Shown here piece by piece: positions 45,611 to 54,751 of a DNA stretch of 64,000 bases (the first letter of the stretch is position 1; each line of letters starts with the position of its first letter). The stretch is from Terriglobales bacterium (GTDB lineage Bacteria > Acidobacteriota > Terriglobia > Terriglobales > Acidobacteriaceae): contig DASRFG010000031.1 of the NCBI GenBank assembly GCA_035651655.1, forward strand, positions 1 to 64,000, read 5' to 3'. Below the pieces are notes generated by a model. That model did not search any database, had not been told where the DNA came from, and saw nothing but the letters and a program-made list of their open reading frames with translations. The position numbers were made by a program, and so were the translations under genes.

Positions 45611-47473
45611 ATGCCGAAACCATTCTTTTTGTCGGGTTTAATTAGAAGAATTCTCTTCCTTGCTCTTCTACCCTCATTGGTGCTCAGTCCATCCTCGAGC
45701 CGAGCACAAAAGTGGGTTGAGGTCCGCTCCCCGCACTTTGTAGTGGATACCGACGCCGGCGATAAACGCGGACGAGAAGTCGCATTTCATTTTGAGCAGA
45801 TGCGCGCCACCTTCGGACAGTTATTATCCAAACTTACGGTTAATGTTCCGGTACCGCTACAGATTGTCGCTTTTCGCAAGGGCAACGAATTGAGCCGCTT
45901 CGCGCCCGTGTTCAACGGCAGAGCCGTGGAACTGTCAGGTTTCTTTCAATCTTCCACCGACCGCGACTACATCGGCCTGGATGTTTCCCTGGAAGGCAGG
46001 TGGGAAGCCGTGTTCCACGAGTACGGTCACCTGCTGCTCAATGGGAATTACCCAGAAACTCAGCCCTGGTTCGATGAAGGCTTTGCCGAGTACTTCTCTA
46101 CCGTTAACGTGACCAGCAGAGGAATAGAGATCGGCAAACCGCCGATCGGGACCATGGAAATACTTCAACAGTCCCGATGGATGCCCATCGCTGATCTCTT
46201 CAAAGTGCGCCACGATGCCAAGGTTTACAACGAAGGTGACCGGCGATCAGTCTTCTATGCCCAATCCTGGCTGATGATGCATTACTTGCAGGACAAGCTT
46301 AAGCTCCGCGAGACTGGAATCTATTTTGAGCTGGTCCTGAACCAGCACGTGTCCGTGGAAGACGCCATTCAAAAAGCATTCGGAATGACTCCGAAGCAAC
46401 TGGGAGATTCGGTGGACCGTTATTACCGCTTGGGAGAAGGCCGCTATGGCATCGCCAAGCTTCCGCTCGATCTGGAAAGCGTGGCCAGCTATGATTCGAA
46501 GTCACTCTCTGCTCTTGACAGCCAGGCAATGCTCGGTGATTTCGCCTTGCACACGCGCGACCATCAGAAAGAAGGCGTTGCCATGCTGGAGGAAGTGTTG
46601 CAACAGCAGCCAAACAACGCCGCTGCTCAGCGTGGTCTGGGGTTCGCCTTCCTGCACAGTGGAGACTTCGAAAAGTCGGCCGAGCACTTTGAGAAAGCTG
46701 CGGCCCTTGAGTCCCAGGACCCCTGGGTGCACTACTACTCTGCATTGTTACGCTATCGCCGAGCGGGAAATTTGAGTCGGTCGCCCGCGGAAAATGAGGC
46801 CAGCATACGCGAGCTGCGCACCGCCGTCAGGTTGAACCCCCAATTCGCCGACGCCTTGAAACTCTTAGGCATTTCAGAGATGCAAAACGAAGAGCTGGAG
46901 GCCGCCCAGCGTGACCTCGCGGCGGCAGTTCAACTGAGCCCCCGAAACGAAAATTACGCCGCCAACCTGGCGCTGGTCTATCTGCACATGCGAAAGTGGG
47001 AGGAGGCCAGGACGTTGCTGACGCGCCTGCAAAACAGCCAGGACCCGAATATTGCTTCCATGGCCAGCCAAAATCTAATGCAAGTGCAGGCTATGCGGGA
47101 ATCGCACTTGACTGAGGTCTCCCATCCTCGCAGTCTGGACGAGATGACCGCACCGCAGTGGCGGCCAAAACCGAAATCGAAAGACGCGAGCCAGGACTCC
47201 GATGAGAATGTCCAGACCATCAAGGCTGACAACACTCCCGTGCATTTCCTGAAAGCCACCTTGGTGCAGGTAGATTGCTCCGCTCCTCCGTCAGCCACGT
47301 TGACTTTGGCGTCAGGAGCAAAGACATGGAAGATGACGACTACCGATGTGAAGCGCCTGGTTGTCATCGGAGCCGATGAGTTCTCTTGTCTCTGGCACAA
47401 TCGGCGGGTCGCGGTGAACTACCGCACTGCCAGCAGTGGCGCCGGTACCCTTGTGTCGGTGGAACTGCAGTAG
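45611..47473 (+). CDS. Secreted peptidase-MA-like (DUF1570) protein with TPR repeats
   Basis: This 620-residue exported protein has a signal peptide (LFLALLPSLVLSPSSSRAQ). The gluzincin-type metallopeptidase domain carries FHEYGHLLLNGNYPETQPWF, giving HExxH, with the third ligand Glu in FDEGFAEYFSTV. Several tetratricopeptide units follow (QRGLGFAFLHSGDFEKSAEH is one). Such proteins are common in Acidobacteria, and no substrate is known. AGGAG 8 nt upstream supports the ATG at 45611; the frame is open further upstream. Confidence 0.83.
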   Translation: MPKPFFLSGLIRRILFLALLPSLVLSPSSSRAQKWVEVRSPHFVVDTDAGDKRGREVAFHFEQMRATFGQLLSKLTVNVPVPLQIVAFRKGNELSRFAPVFNGRAVELSGFFQSSTDRDYIGLDVSLEGRWEAVFHEYGHLLLNGNYPETQPWFDEGFAEYFSTVNVTSRGIEIGKPPIGTMEILQQSRWMPIADLFKVRHDAKVYNEGDRRSVFYAQSWLMMHYLQDKLKLRETGIYFELVLNQHVSVEDAIQKAFGMTPKQLGDSVDRYYRLGEGRYGIAKLPLDLESVASYDSKSLSALDSQAMLGDFALHTRDHQKEGVAMLEEVLQQQPNNAAAQRGLGFAFLHSGDFEKSAEHFEKAAALESQDPWVHYYSALLRYRRAGNLSRSPAENEASIRELRTAVRLNPQFADALKLLGISEMQNEELEAAQRDLAAAVQLSPRNENYAANLALVYLHMRKWEEARTLLTRLQNSQDPNIASMASQNLMQVQAMRESHLTEVSHPRSLDEMTAPQWRPKPKSKDASQDSDENVQTIKADNTPVHFLKATLVQVDCSAPPSATLTLASGAKTWKMTTTDVKRLVVIGADEFSCLWHNRRVAVNYRTASSGAGTLVSVELQ

Positions 47474-47514
47474 ATCCCGGGTGGCGTTTCGAACTGGCAA
47501 TCGCGCATGGTTTA

Positions 47515-47550
47515 ACCCGGCATAGTCCCCGGCATAGTCCCCGGCATAGT
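47515..47550. repeat. Three tandem copies of a 12-bp unit
   Basis: The unit (a/c)CCCGGCATAGT occurs at 47515-47526, 47527-47538 and 47539-47550, with a partial CATAG after it. It lies in the short gap between the DUF1570 gene and kdoO. It looks like slippage of a 12-mer and has no obvious function. Confidence 0.7.
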
Positions 47551-47590
47551 CATAGATCAGCGTTGAATCTCTGCTCCCATCGTGACCATC

Positions 47591-47619
47591 TCGGCATTCG
47601 CCGAGGCGCAAGGTACAAT
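47591..47619 (+). promoter_or_regulatory. Promoter of the Kdo hydroxylase gene, apparently leaderless
   Basis: TCGGCA (47591-47596), a 17-nt spacer and TACAAT (47614-47619) form a plausible promoter. The ATG at 47627 lies only 7 nt after the -10 box and there is no Shine-Dalgarno sequence. Confidence 0.45.
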
Positions 47620-47626
47620 TCTGTCT

Positions 47627-48544
47627 ATGTCCTGGATCGATGTGGCTGAATTTGGGGTGGGCGGCTGGAGGCCGCAATCCGATGCCGGCGAGCGTTCCCG
47701 CTGGTACTGTGAGGAACTGGAACGCGGACAGGTCCTATTCTTTCCCCAACCGCCGTTCGCGTTCGCCGCTGCGGATCGCGAGTTCCTGGTTGGGCTTCCG
47801 CCCACTACCTTGCGCCTTCACAAGAACATTTCTTACCGCCCACAAGAGGATATTTTGCGGGGGTTCTCCTCGGATGGAAAGGGAACGCAGCAGCGTATGC
47901 ACCAGGTGCTGCGCGGATACTCGGAGCAGGTAACCGAGTTCGTGCGCCGGTTCCTTTCACCTTATAGAGAACGCCTGATGCTTGATTTCGCCAGCTTTCG
48001 TCCGCAGGAAGAAGCCGGCCGCGACCTGCCGCTGCACAAGCGTAACGATCTGTTGCACGTGGACGCATTCCCCAGCCGCCCGACGCGCGGCGGACGCATT
48101 CTCCGCGTGTTCACCAATATCCATCCCAGCAAGGAGCGGGTGTGGTTAACGGCGGAACGGTTTCCAGAACTGGCGCAGCGTTATGCGCGTGATGCCGGCT
48201 TACCCAGCATTGCATCTGAAAGCAAACGTGGACTGTTATCGCGGCTGTTGTATTTGGCTGGGCTGAAAGTGGCCGGCCGCTCGGCCTATGATTCTTTTAT
48301 GCTGCGCTTCCACGATTACCTGAAGGAGAATGCGCAATTCCAGCGGAGCGCAACCAAGGTACGCCTGGCATTTCCGCCGCTGGCCACCTGGATGGTGTTC
48401 ACGGACGGCGTGCCTCACGCCGCGCTCTCCGGTCAGTTTGCTCTGGAGCAAACCTTCATCGTCCCGCCGGAGGCGCTGGTCGCGCCCGAGCATTCTCCCA
48501 TTCGCGTGCTCGAAAAGTTGTGCGGAAGAGCGCTGGCGAGCTGA
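47627..48544 (+). CDS. Kdo hydroxylase family protein (KdoO-like)
   Basis: This protein of about 305 residues resembles the Fe(II)/2-oxoglutarate-type hydroxylases that oxidise the C3 position of Kdo in the LPS inner core (KdoO of Burkholderia). The key segment is HVDAFPSRPTRGGRILRVFT, in which His and Asp match the iron-binding facial triad, followed by NIHPSKERVW. I start at the ATG at 47627; a GTG at 47582 is in frame. It fits the lpt and MsbA-like genes on the minus strand. Confidence 0.8.
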   Translation: MSWIDVAEFGVGGWRPQSDAGERSRWYCEELERGQVLFFPQPPFAFAAADREFLVGLPPTTLRLHKNISYRPQEDILRGFSSDGKGTQQRMHQVLRGYSEQVTEFVRRFLSPYRERLMLDFASFRPQEEAGRDLPLHKRNDLLHVDAFPSRPTRGGRILRVFTNIHPSKERVWLTAERFPELAQRYARDAGLPSIASESKRGLLSRLLYLAGLKVAGRSAYDSFMLRFHDYLKENAQFQRSATKVRLAFPPLATWMVFTDGVPHAALSGQFALEQTFIVPPEALVAPEHSPIRVLEKLCGRALAS

Positions 48545-48572
48545 GCCAGTTCTCATCGCTACAAGTAAATAA

Positions 48573-48598
48573 CCCTCTCAGTAGGCATACTGAGAGGG
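48573..48598 (-). terminator. Intrinsic terminator of cspA
   Basis: Read on the minus strand, the perfect 11-bp stem CCCTCTCAGTA/TACTGAGAGGG with a 4-nt loop is followed by TTATTTACTTG. It lies 32 nt after the cspA stop. On the plus strand it is followed by no T-run, so it ends cspA and not kdoO. Confidence 0.8.
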
Positions 48599-48630
48599 CC
48601 GAGCAGCAATGGAGTGCGTAGAAAGGTCAG

Positions 48631-48834
48631 CTAAACCCGGACTACATTCGCCGCCTGGAAACCCTTGGGGCCCTTGAGCAGGTCGAATTCCACCGTCTCA
48701 CCTTCATTGAGGGTGCGGTAGCCATTTTCCTGGATCGCGGAAAAATGGACAAAGACATCCTCTCCTGTGGACCGTTGAATGAATCCATAGCCTTTAGCCC
48801 CATTAAACCACTTTACTGTGCCCTTCTCTCTCAC
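48631..48834 (-). CDS. cspA: Cold-shock domain protein (CspA family)
   Basis: This 67-residue cold-shock domain protein is a single-stranded RNA/DNA chaperone. RNP1-type KGYGFIQR and RNP2-type VFVHFSAI motifs are intact. The GTG start has AAAGGAG about 7 nt upstream. A strong terminator follows at 48573-48598. Short CSPs like this act as RNA chaperones, and cold induction is not shown here. Confidence 0.96.
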   Translation of the reverse strand: MREKGTVKWFNGAKGYGFIQRSTGEDVFVHFSAIQENGYRTLNEGETVEFDLLKGPKGFQAANVVRV

Positions 48835-48945
48835 GGACGAACTCCTTTCGACATCGCGTCAAGGTTTAGCTCCGGCTCTTTCCCAGGGCTTGACCAGTTC
48901 TGGTAAGAACGGAGGAACTTCTTTTACATCCCGAACCGGAAGCAC

Positions 48946-49003
48946 AAAAAAAGGCTCCCGAGTCGCGCGCCGCACTGCACCCACGGCAATCGACTCCGGA
49001 GCC
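48946..49003 (-). terminator. Orphan intrinsic terminator / candidate sRNA 3' end
   Basis: Read on the minus strand, GGCTCCGGAGTCG and CGACTCGGGAGCC form a 13-bp stem (12 matches) around a 25-nt loop and are followed by TTTTTTT. This is a good Rho-independent terminator. No minus-strand gene lies upstream within 5 kb (the nearest is at 54752), so it would end a short RNA. It may otherwise protect cspA from antisense transcription. The GGAG before the BrkB-like gene's ATG is part of the stem on the other strand. Confidence 0.6.
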
Positions 49004-49007
49004 CATC

Positions 49008-50189
49008 ATGCATACGCCTACTGCTCTGCTGCGTCACCGAATCCATCTTGTTACACTCTACTGGTCTCTGGACCAGACCCTCATGCCCAGTTTTCTGGGC
49101 AATGAGCAGGAGATAATATTCAGTGACTTATGTTTTGGCAAGCAGATTAATGAATTTTCATTCCTGGGGAAACGGCAGTTTGAAACGATTTTTAAGCGGG
49201 TCTGGCGATGCCGACGCAGCAATGGTGACGGACGATTTACTGTCTTGCCCCGACGGGCCGAAGAGCTTACTGCCTTCTGCCATGAGAAGCGGGCATTGAA
49301 CCACCCAGGATCCGCTCCCGCCCCACCGCCTCATCCCTCAAACCTGCAGACAGTGGCTTCTCGCTCTGTTTGGCGAAGCGACGTTTGGCGAGAGCAGCTG
49401 TTGCCGACCGTCAGCTACCTGATGCGTACCGAGGTTCATACATTCGCATTCTCGGTTGCGGCGAATGCCATCCTTTCATTTTTCCCGTTCGTAATGTTGT
49501 TACTTACCTTGAGCCTGAGGGTTTTCCACTCGCGCACCATGTACGACGTGGTATTGCAGCTGCTGCGCGACTACTTGCCCGCCGGCCAGGACTTCGTAAT
49601 TCGCAATCTGAATGCCCTGGTCGCCGCACGCCATCGAGTGCAGCTCGCTTCTCTGGGGATACTTTTGATCACGTCCACCGGCGTGTTTGTTCCACTCGAG
49701 GTGGCCCTGAACCGGGTTTGGGGATTTCCGCGCAACCGCTCTTACCTTGCCAACCAACTCGTATCACTGGGACTGGCGTTTGCTTGTGGGCTCCTGGCGT
49801 TGCTCTCCATCGCCCTCACTGCTGAGAACCAACAAGTTCTGCAATTGGTTTTGGGTGGCAAGACCAACCTTGTTTTTCGGACAGCGGCATTTGTAGCGAT
49901 GAAGGCATTTGCTATCGGCGCGAGTATCGCCATTTATTTCCTTATTTACTGGCTGCTGCCCAATGGGCCGGTGCCGTTGCGTGCGGTGCTGCCCAGTGCG
50001 GTAATGGCGGGACTGATCTCGGAGACGCTGAAGTACGCTTACATCCTGGCTCTGCCACACCTTAACTTTCAGGAGGTATACGGGCCATTTTCCATCTCGG
50101 TAGCGCTCATGTTCTGGGCCTTTCTTATGGGTCTTCTGCTCCTGACAGGGGCTTACCTTTCGGCCTTGGGCTATAAGAGGGAAACTTAG
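49008..50189 (+). CDS. YihY/BrkB family membrane protein
   Basis: This 393-residue protein has about six hydrophobic helices in the C-terminal 260 residues. They carry SVAANAILSFFPFVMLLLTL, LGILLITSTGVFVPLEVALN and KFFY-like family patterns of the YihY/BrkB group, once mislabelled ribonuclease BN. The function is unproven. The start is uncertain: ATG 49008 has GGAG 6 nt upstream, but the first ~110 codons are AT-rich and poorly conserved-looking, and ATG 49083, TTG 49296 or GTG 49353 are possible. Confidence 0.85.
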   Translation: MHTPTALLRHRIHLVTLYWSLDQTLMPSFLGNEQEIIFSDLCFGKQINEFSFLGKRQFETIFKRVWRCRRSNGDGRFTVLPRRAEELTAFCHEKRALNHPGSAPAPPPHPSNLQTVASRSVWRSDVWREQLLPTVSYLMRTEVHTFAFSVAANAILSFFPFVMLLLTLSLRVFHSRTMYDVVLQLLRDYLPAGQDFVIRNLNALVAARHRVQLASLGILLITSTGVFVPLEVALNRVWGFPRNRSYLANQLVSLGLAFACGLLALLSIALTAENQQVLQLVLGGKTNLVFRTAAFVAMKAFAIGASIAIYFLIYWLLPNGPVPLRAVLPSAVMAGLISETLKYAYILALPHLNFQEVYGPFSISVALMFWAFLMGLLLLTGAYLSALGYKRET

Positions 50190-50319
50190 CTCATTTGTTC
50201 GAACCCTAATCTCCCAATTCGGTACTCCCGCCAGAAAAAACTCACGCCTGACACTGCCAACTTCGACTATCTCTTTTACGCTTGATTCCCTAATTACCTG
50301 GCGCAAAAGAAACTCCGAC

Positions 50320-50853
50320 GTGATCTTCACTCCCCAGTCCCGTGAAGTATGCCTCGTTGCTGTCTTCGTACTAGGCATTGCGGCTTTGCAAGCACCCGCC
50401 CAGGACGCAGCCATTACTCCGCAACAGATGTTGAGCAAGGCAGGACGGATCTTCTCCGGCCACGTGGTGGCCGTCCAGCCGGTCCGCTCAGCCGAAGGAA
50501 ATGTTGCCAGCATGCGCGTCTCGATCCACGTGGAGCAAGCTGTTCGCGGTGTCAAAGCGGGTGAGACGGTCGCAGTAGATGAGTGGGCCGGCCTATGGCG
50601 GAACAGTGGCGACCGCTATCGCGTGGGGCAGCGCGTGATGTTGTTTCTCTATGCTCCCAGTCGAGCAGGGCTGACCAGCCCAGTTGGCCAGGACCTTGGA
50701 CGGTTGCCTGTTGAAGGCAGCAGGCTGGTTTTGTCCACGCGTCAATCGCAATTTTGGTTTCAGCCGCGAGCAGGCTTGCTCCCCCGGATGCAGTTGAAGC
50801 ACTTCGTGCGGCGGATGCGGGACTCGCTGAGGCAACAAAATGAAGGCCAGTAG
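50320..50853 (+). CDS. Secreted small protein, partner of the large downstream protein
   Basis: I do not recognise this 177-residue protein. It starts at a GTG and has a likely signal peptide (CLVAVFVLGIAALQAPAQ). The middle (GHVVAVQPVRSAEG, then VRGVKAGETVAVDEWAGL) looks like an all-beta barrel of about 100 residues. A resemblance to NTR/TIMP-like barrels is only a guess from pattern. The C-terminus is basic. Its last 14 nt overlap the start of the 982-residue gene, so the two are almost surely co-translated. Confidence 0.72.
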   Translation: MIFTPQSREVCLVAVFVLGIAALQAPAQDAAITPQQMLSKAGRIFSGHVVAVQPVRSAEGNVASMRVSIHVEQAVRGVKAGETVAVDEWAGLWRNSGDRYRVGQRVMLFLYAPSRAGLTSPVGQDLGRLPVEGSRLVLSTRQSQFWFQPRAGLLPRMQLKHFVRRMRDSLRQQNEGQ

Positions 50854-53788
50854 TTGCCTCTGCACACCGACGATGCTCCTTATGGCCGCCATCGTGGCAC
50901 AGGCGGGGGGCCCTCTCAAAGTTGCCGGAGTGAGTGGATTCAATGCCGGATTGGCAGGCACGCCTCTGCTGTGGTTCCAAGGCACGGTGCGGTACTACAC
51001 CGATCTGGGTGACTTGAGTCCTGTACTACCACAAGCAAGCGCCAATGCGTTCGTCGCTGATGCCTTCACCCGCTGGACCAGTATCAGCACCGCTGCCATA
51101 GCGGCTGTGAACTCGGGGAGCCTGGCGGAAGATGTAAACGGCACGAATGTGACCGGCGGCCCTTCCGGAGTGATCACCATGCCTGCTGACATCCAGCCGA
51201 CGGCGGTTGGCACTCCGGTCGGCGTTGTCTATGACGCCGACGGAGCGGTGACGGACGCGTTCCTGGGATCGGGTGCTTCCAGCTTGTGCAGCGTGAATGC
51301 CGTTTTCGGTGGTCCCGATAACTTCAGCTTGGACGCACACATTTCACATGCCCTCCTGGTGCTAAACGGAAAGTGCGCGCGGACGACCGCCGATTTGACC
51401 TACATGAAATATCAACTGGTCCGAGTTATCGGTCGCGTGCTGGGACTCGACTGGGCTGACCTGAACGAAAATGTCGTGAACGGCGTTCCCACGCTCGATG
51501 ACGAGTTGGGCTTTCCTCTGATGCACGCTATAGAACCTACTTGCATTGCGGTCCCCGCGCCCTGTACGGCTTTTCCTGACCAGCCGAAACTAGAGGACAT
51601 AAGCGCGCTCTCACGCTTGTACCCGGTTACGACCTCAAACATAGGCAATTTTTCTGGAAAGATATTGTTTGCAAGTACCACGGCCAGGATTGCAGGTAGC
51701 GTGTACTTCACCAACAATGGCTCGCGGGCCCAGCCGATGCAGGGGGTGAAGGTGGTTGCGCGCTGGATAGATCCGGCCACTGGCGTTCCCTCTCAACGGT
51801 ACGTGGCCTCCTCCGTCTCGGGATTTCTATTTCGTGGAAACGCGGGCAATCCGGTGAGCGGGTTCGTGCGTCCCTCGGGAGAACGCTATGACCACTTTGG
51901 CTCGAATGCTTCGACCCTCGAGGGCTTTTTCGATCTTGCCGGGCTGCCATTCCCCGATGGGACAAACACCGCGGGCTATCAAATCACGACAGAATCGGTT
52001 GACCCGCTCTGCACCTTACTGAGTGGAGTCCACCCTTATGCCGACGGTCAGGTGGCGCTTTCCGGTGCTTCGACAGCTTGGACGGTAACCGTGGTCCCTG
52101 GAGACAACATCAGCCACGACATTCTGATGGCTGGCAGTGCGGCGCCGGTTCCGGATGTGATCACATCTTTCGGCAACCCAGCGAAGGTTCCTCCGGCCGG
52201 AGACTGGGCCGGCTCTCTTTCCGGCTATGGGAATGTGGACTATTACTCATTCGCTGCCCGGGCTAACCGCACCATGTTGGTCCGCGTGACGGCTACAGAT
52301 GAGACCAGGCTAGCAACCGAGCACAAGGCTCAGCCGGTACTGGGTCTTTGGGCTTCGACAGACTTGCCGGGCAAGCCGCCTCAAGCTTTCGCCAACTACT
52401 TTAGTAGTGGCGTAACCGGCGAAACCAGCCTGAACGCGCTGTTTGAGACTGACGGTATTTTCAAGCTGGGAATTGCAGACAACCGTGGCGATGGTCGCCC
52501 CGATTTTCCTTACCATGCAAACATTTTTTATGGCGACACGGTGTCGCCGCTGCGCGTAGGCGTGCAAGGCGGGACTGCCCTTTCCATTCGCGGGATTTCT
52601 TTTCAACCTGGCATGGCGGTTGCCGTCGGCGCCAGCATCGCGCCAGTGGTTCAGCAAACTCCTAATTTCGCGGTCGCGATCGCTCCGCCACTCAGTGACG
52701 GAGTACAAGACCTCACTCTGTGGGCACCCGATGGCAGCTCGGTACAGATGTTGAAAGCAGTTAGCTATGGCACGATAAGCAGCGACAAAATCGTGCTGCT
52801 GCAAGGTTCGAACCCAGGCACGCCCGTCGGAGGAGTGAGCGTGAATCCCTTCCGCGTGCGCGTCCTCCAACAAGACCTGCTAACGCCGGTGGCCGGAGCC
52901 ACCGTTAAATTCAGTGCCACTCCGCCCACCCTGCTCTTCAGCCCCTGCGGCGCGTCAGCTTGCAGCCTGGTCACCGATGGGCAGGGCGAAGTAACGACCC
53001 CCATGCTGGTTACTGCCGCTGGAGCCACCACGGTTATGGCTGCTCTGCCCTCGGGCGCCTTTGTCCAGGGAACTCTGGTGGGGACTTCGTCCGGTCTCGA
53101 TATTTCTCTGCTTGCGCCACGCGCGTGGCTTTCTCAGGCCGCAACTGTAAACCTGCCGCTTACGGCTCGTGTTCTGAGCAACGGCTCGGGGATTAGCAAT
53201 CGAAAGGTTAACTATGCCATCCTGCTTGGAAACGCAAGCCTCTCCGCCAGCAGTGCGATCACCGATACCGACGGTTTCGCCACCACGACTCTCAAGATCA
53301 CTGCGCTCAGCAGTGAAATAGATGTCAGCGCGTGTGTGGCGCCCGCAGGCGCGCCGTGCCAAAAATTTGTCATCTTTGCGGTACCGGTAAGCGCCCAGCG
53401 TTTGCAGGCGACCGCAGGAGACCGGCAGTTCATCAATATTGGACAGACCTTCGCGCCGGTCACGGTCCGGGTCACCGATTCCTCTTCTCCTCCCAATCCG
53501 GTGGGCGGGGCCCCAGTCTCCTTCCTGGGCGTAGTCTTCCGCTGGGCGCCAACGCCACCCCCGGGATCCCTGCCACCAAAGCCCGTGGTATTGAACTCCT
53601 GGCAGCTGAATCTCACTACCGATCGTAGTGGCAGCGTGCGGGTGCTGCCGGCTCCTGCCACTTCGTACGGTGCCGTTACGCTGAAAGTTACGGCAACCAG
53701 CGGCAGCAACGCTCAGCAGTTCGAATTACAGAGGCTGTGGCCAGTGCCCACGCCCAACTTCGCCGGTGGGCGACTTAACCCTCGCTAG
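50840..53788 (+). CDS. Large secreted protein with degenerate matrixin-like domain and Ig-like repeats
   Basis: This 982-residue exported protein has a short signal peptide. Residues about 30-260 resemble a matrixin-type domain of acidobacterial secreted proteases, ending LEDISALSRLYPV. The zinc site HExxHxxGxxH is replaced in exact register by RVIGRVLGLDW (residues 195-205), so Arg, Val, Arg and Trp stand for the three His and the Glu. It is probably not a zinc protease. The C-terminal half has Big/invasin-like Ig modules (PVAGATVKFSATPP; GVVFRWAP region). Possible roles are adhesion or substrate binding. Confidence 0.75.
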   Translation: MKASSCLCTPTMLLMAAIVAQAGGPLKVAGVSGFNAGLAGTPLLWFQGTVRYYTDLGDLSPVLPQASANAFVADAFTRWTSISTAAIAAVNSGSLAEDVNGTNVTGGPSGVITMPADIQPTAVGTPVGVVYDADGAVTDAFLGSGASSLCSVNAVFGGPDNFSLDAHISHALLVLNGKCARTTADLTYMKYQLVRVIGRVLGLDWADLNENVVNGVPTLDDELGFPLMHAIEPTCIAVPAPCTAFPDQPKLEDISALSRLYPVTTSNIGNFSGKILFASTTARIAGSVYFTNNGSRAQPMQGVKVVARWIDPATGVPSQRYVASSVSGFLFRGNAGNPVSGFVRPSGERYDHFGSNASTLEGFFDLAGLPFPDGTNTAGYQITTESVDPLCTLLSGVHPYADGQVALSGASTAWTVTVVPGDNISHDILMAGSAAPVPDVITSFGNPAKVPPAGDWAGSLSGYGNVDYYSFAARANRTMLVRVTATDETRLATEHKAQPVLGLWASTDLPGKPPQAFANYFSSGVTGETSLNALFETDGIFKLGIADNRGDGRPDFPYHANIFYGDTVSPLRVGVQGGTALSIRGISFQPGMAVAVGASIAPVVQQTPNFAVAIAPPLSDGVQDLTLWAPDGSSVQMLKAVSYGTISSDKIVLLQGSNPGTPVGGVSVNPFRVRVLQQDLLTPVAGATVKFSATPPTLLFSPCGASACSLVTDGQGEVTTPMLVTAAGATTVMAALPSGAFVQGTLVGTSSGLDISLLAPRAWLSQAATVNLPLTARVLSNGSGISNRKVNYAILLGNASLSASSAITDTDGFATTTLKITALSSEIDVSACVAPAGAPCQKFVIFAVPVSAQRLQATAGDRQFINIGQTFAPVTVRVTDSSSPPNPVGGAPVSFLGVVFRWAPTPPPGSLPPKPVVLNSWQLNLTTDRSGSVRVLPAPATSYGAVTLKVTATSGSNAQQFELQRLWPVPTPNFAGGRLNPR

Positions 53789-53874
53789 ATCCAGAGACTT
53801 AGGCCGGGCCTGCCTCAGCATCTCTGCCCTGCTTTCAGGCATCTAAGCTCTTAATTCCCGTAGAATTGAACCTT

Positions 53875-54726
53875 ATGAAATTTTCGCTCTTGCGCGCTCT
53901 TCTTTTGCCACTTCTCGGCTTTGCTCTCACGTTTTCGGTTTCTGTCTTACCCGCTCCCGCCCAACAGGGTGAAGGCGCATTGAACACGGCACAGCCTCAA
54001 GGAATCACGGCGGAGGAAATCATCAAGCGCTTCGCCGCTAAAGAGAAACAGTTCAAGGAGACCTGGGAGAATTACACTTACCGGCAAACAGTAAAAGTTC
54101 AGACGGTTGATGGGGATACGGTTGACGGTGAGTACCAGCAAGTCTTCGACGTCACCTTCGACAGCCGAGGTCACAAGGTGCAACACGTCGTCTTTGCACC
54201 ACAGTCCACGCTGCAGAGAATCGGCATGACCAGTGAGGACCTCGACGACATCGAAAACAAACTACCTTTCGTTCTCACCAGCGACGAGATTCCAGAATAC
54301 GACATCCTCTATGTGGGTCAGCAACAGGAAGACGAGCTACACACGTACGTATTCGATATTGCACCCAAAAAAATCGAAGGGAAGAAGCGCTACTTTCAAG
54401 GCCGCATTTGGGTGGACGATCACGACTTTCAGATCGTAAAAACCTCGGGCAAGACCGTTCCTGACATCCGCAAGAAAAACCAGGAGAATCTTTTCCCCAA
54501 GTTCACTACCTGGCGACAGCAGATAGATGGACAGTATTGGTTCCCGGTTTACACCAAGGCCGATGATGCTCTGCACTTTGCTACCGGGGATGTGCAGGTG
54601 CGCGAGATCGTGAAGTACAGCAACTACCAGCGTTTTGGATCGAACGTAAAAATCACCTACGAGGGGCAGGAGCTGCCCGCGCAAGGCACTCCGCAGCAGA
54701 AGAAGCCCGCGCCTCCGCAGAATTAG
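53875..54726 (+). CDS. LolA-like secreted protein of unknown function
   Basis: This 283-residue exported protein has a signal peptide (about 3-27, LLRALLLPLLGFALTF). A beta-rich domain follows with the alternation YTYRQTVKVQTVDGD, VFDIAPKKIEGKKRYFQGRI and WVDDHDFQIVKTSG typical of the LolA/LppX-like half-barrel that carries lipid-anchored cargo. A Pro/Gln-rich C-terminal tail follows. The ATG at 53875 lies 8 nt after a TAGAAT box with no ribosome site, so it may be leaderless. The frame also opens at a TTG 9 nt upstream. Confidence 0.72.
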   Translation: MKFSLLRALLLPLLGFALTFSVSVLPAPAQQGEGALNTAQPQGITAEEIIKRFAAKEKQFKETWENYTYRQTVKVQTVDGDTVDGEYQQVFDVTFDSRGHKVQHVVFAPQSTLQRIGMTSEDLDDIENKLPFVLTSDEIPEYDILYVGQQQEDELHTYVFDIAPKKIEGKKRYFQGRIWVDDHDFQIVKTSGKTVPDIRKKNQENLFPKFTTWRQQIDGQYWFPVYTKADDALHFATGDVQVREIVKYSNYQRFGSNVKITYEGQELPAQGTPQQKKPAPPQN

Positions 54727-54751
54727 CCGGTCATTCAGGATTACTGCAGTT

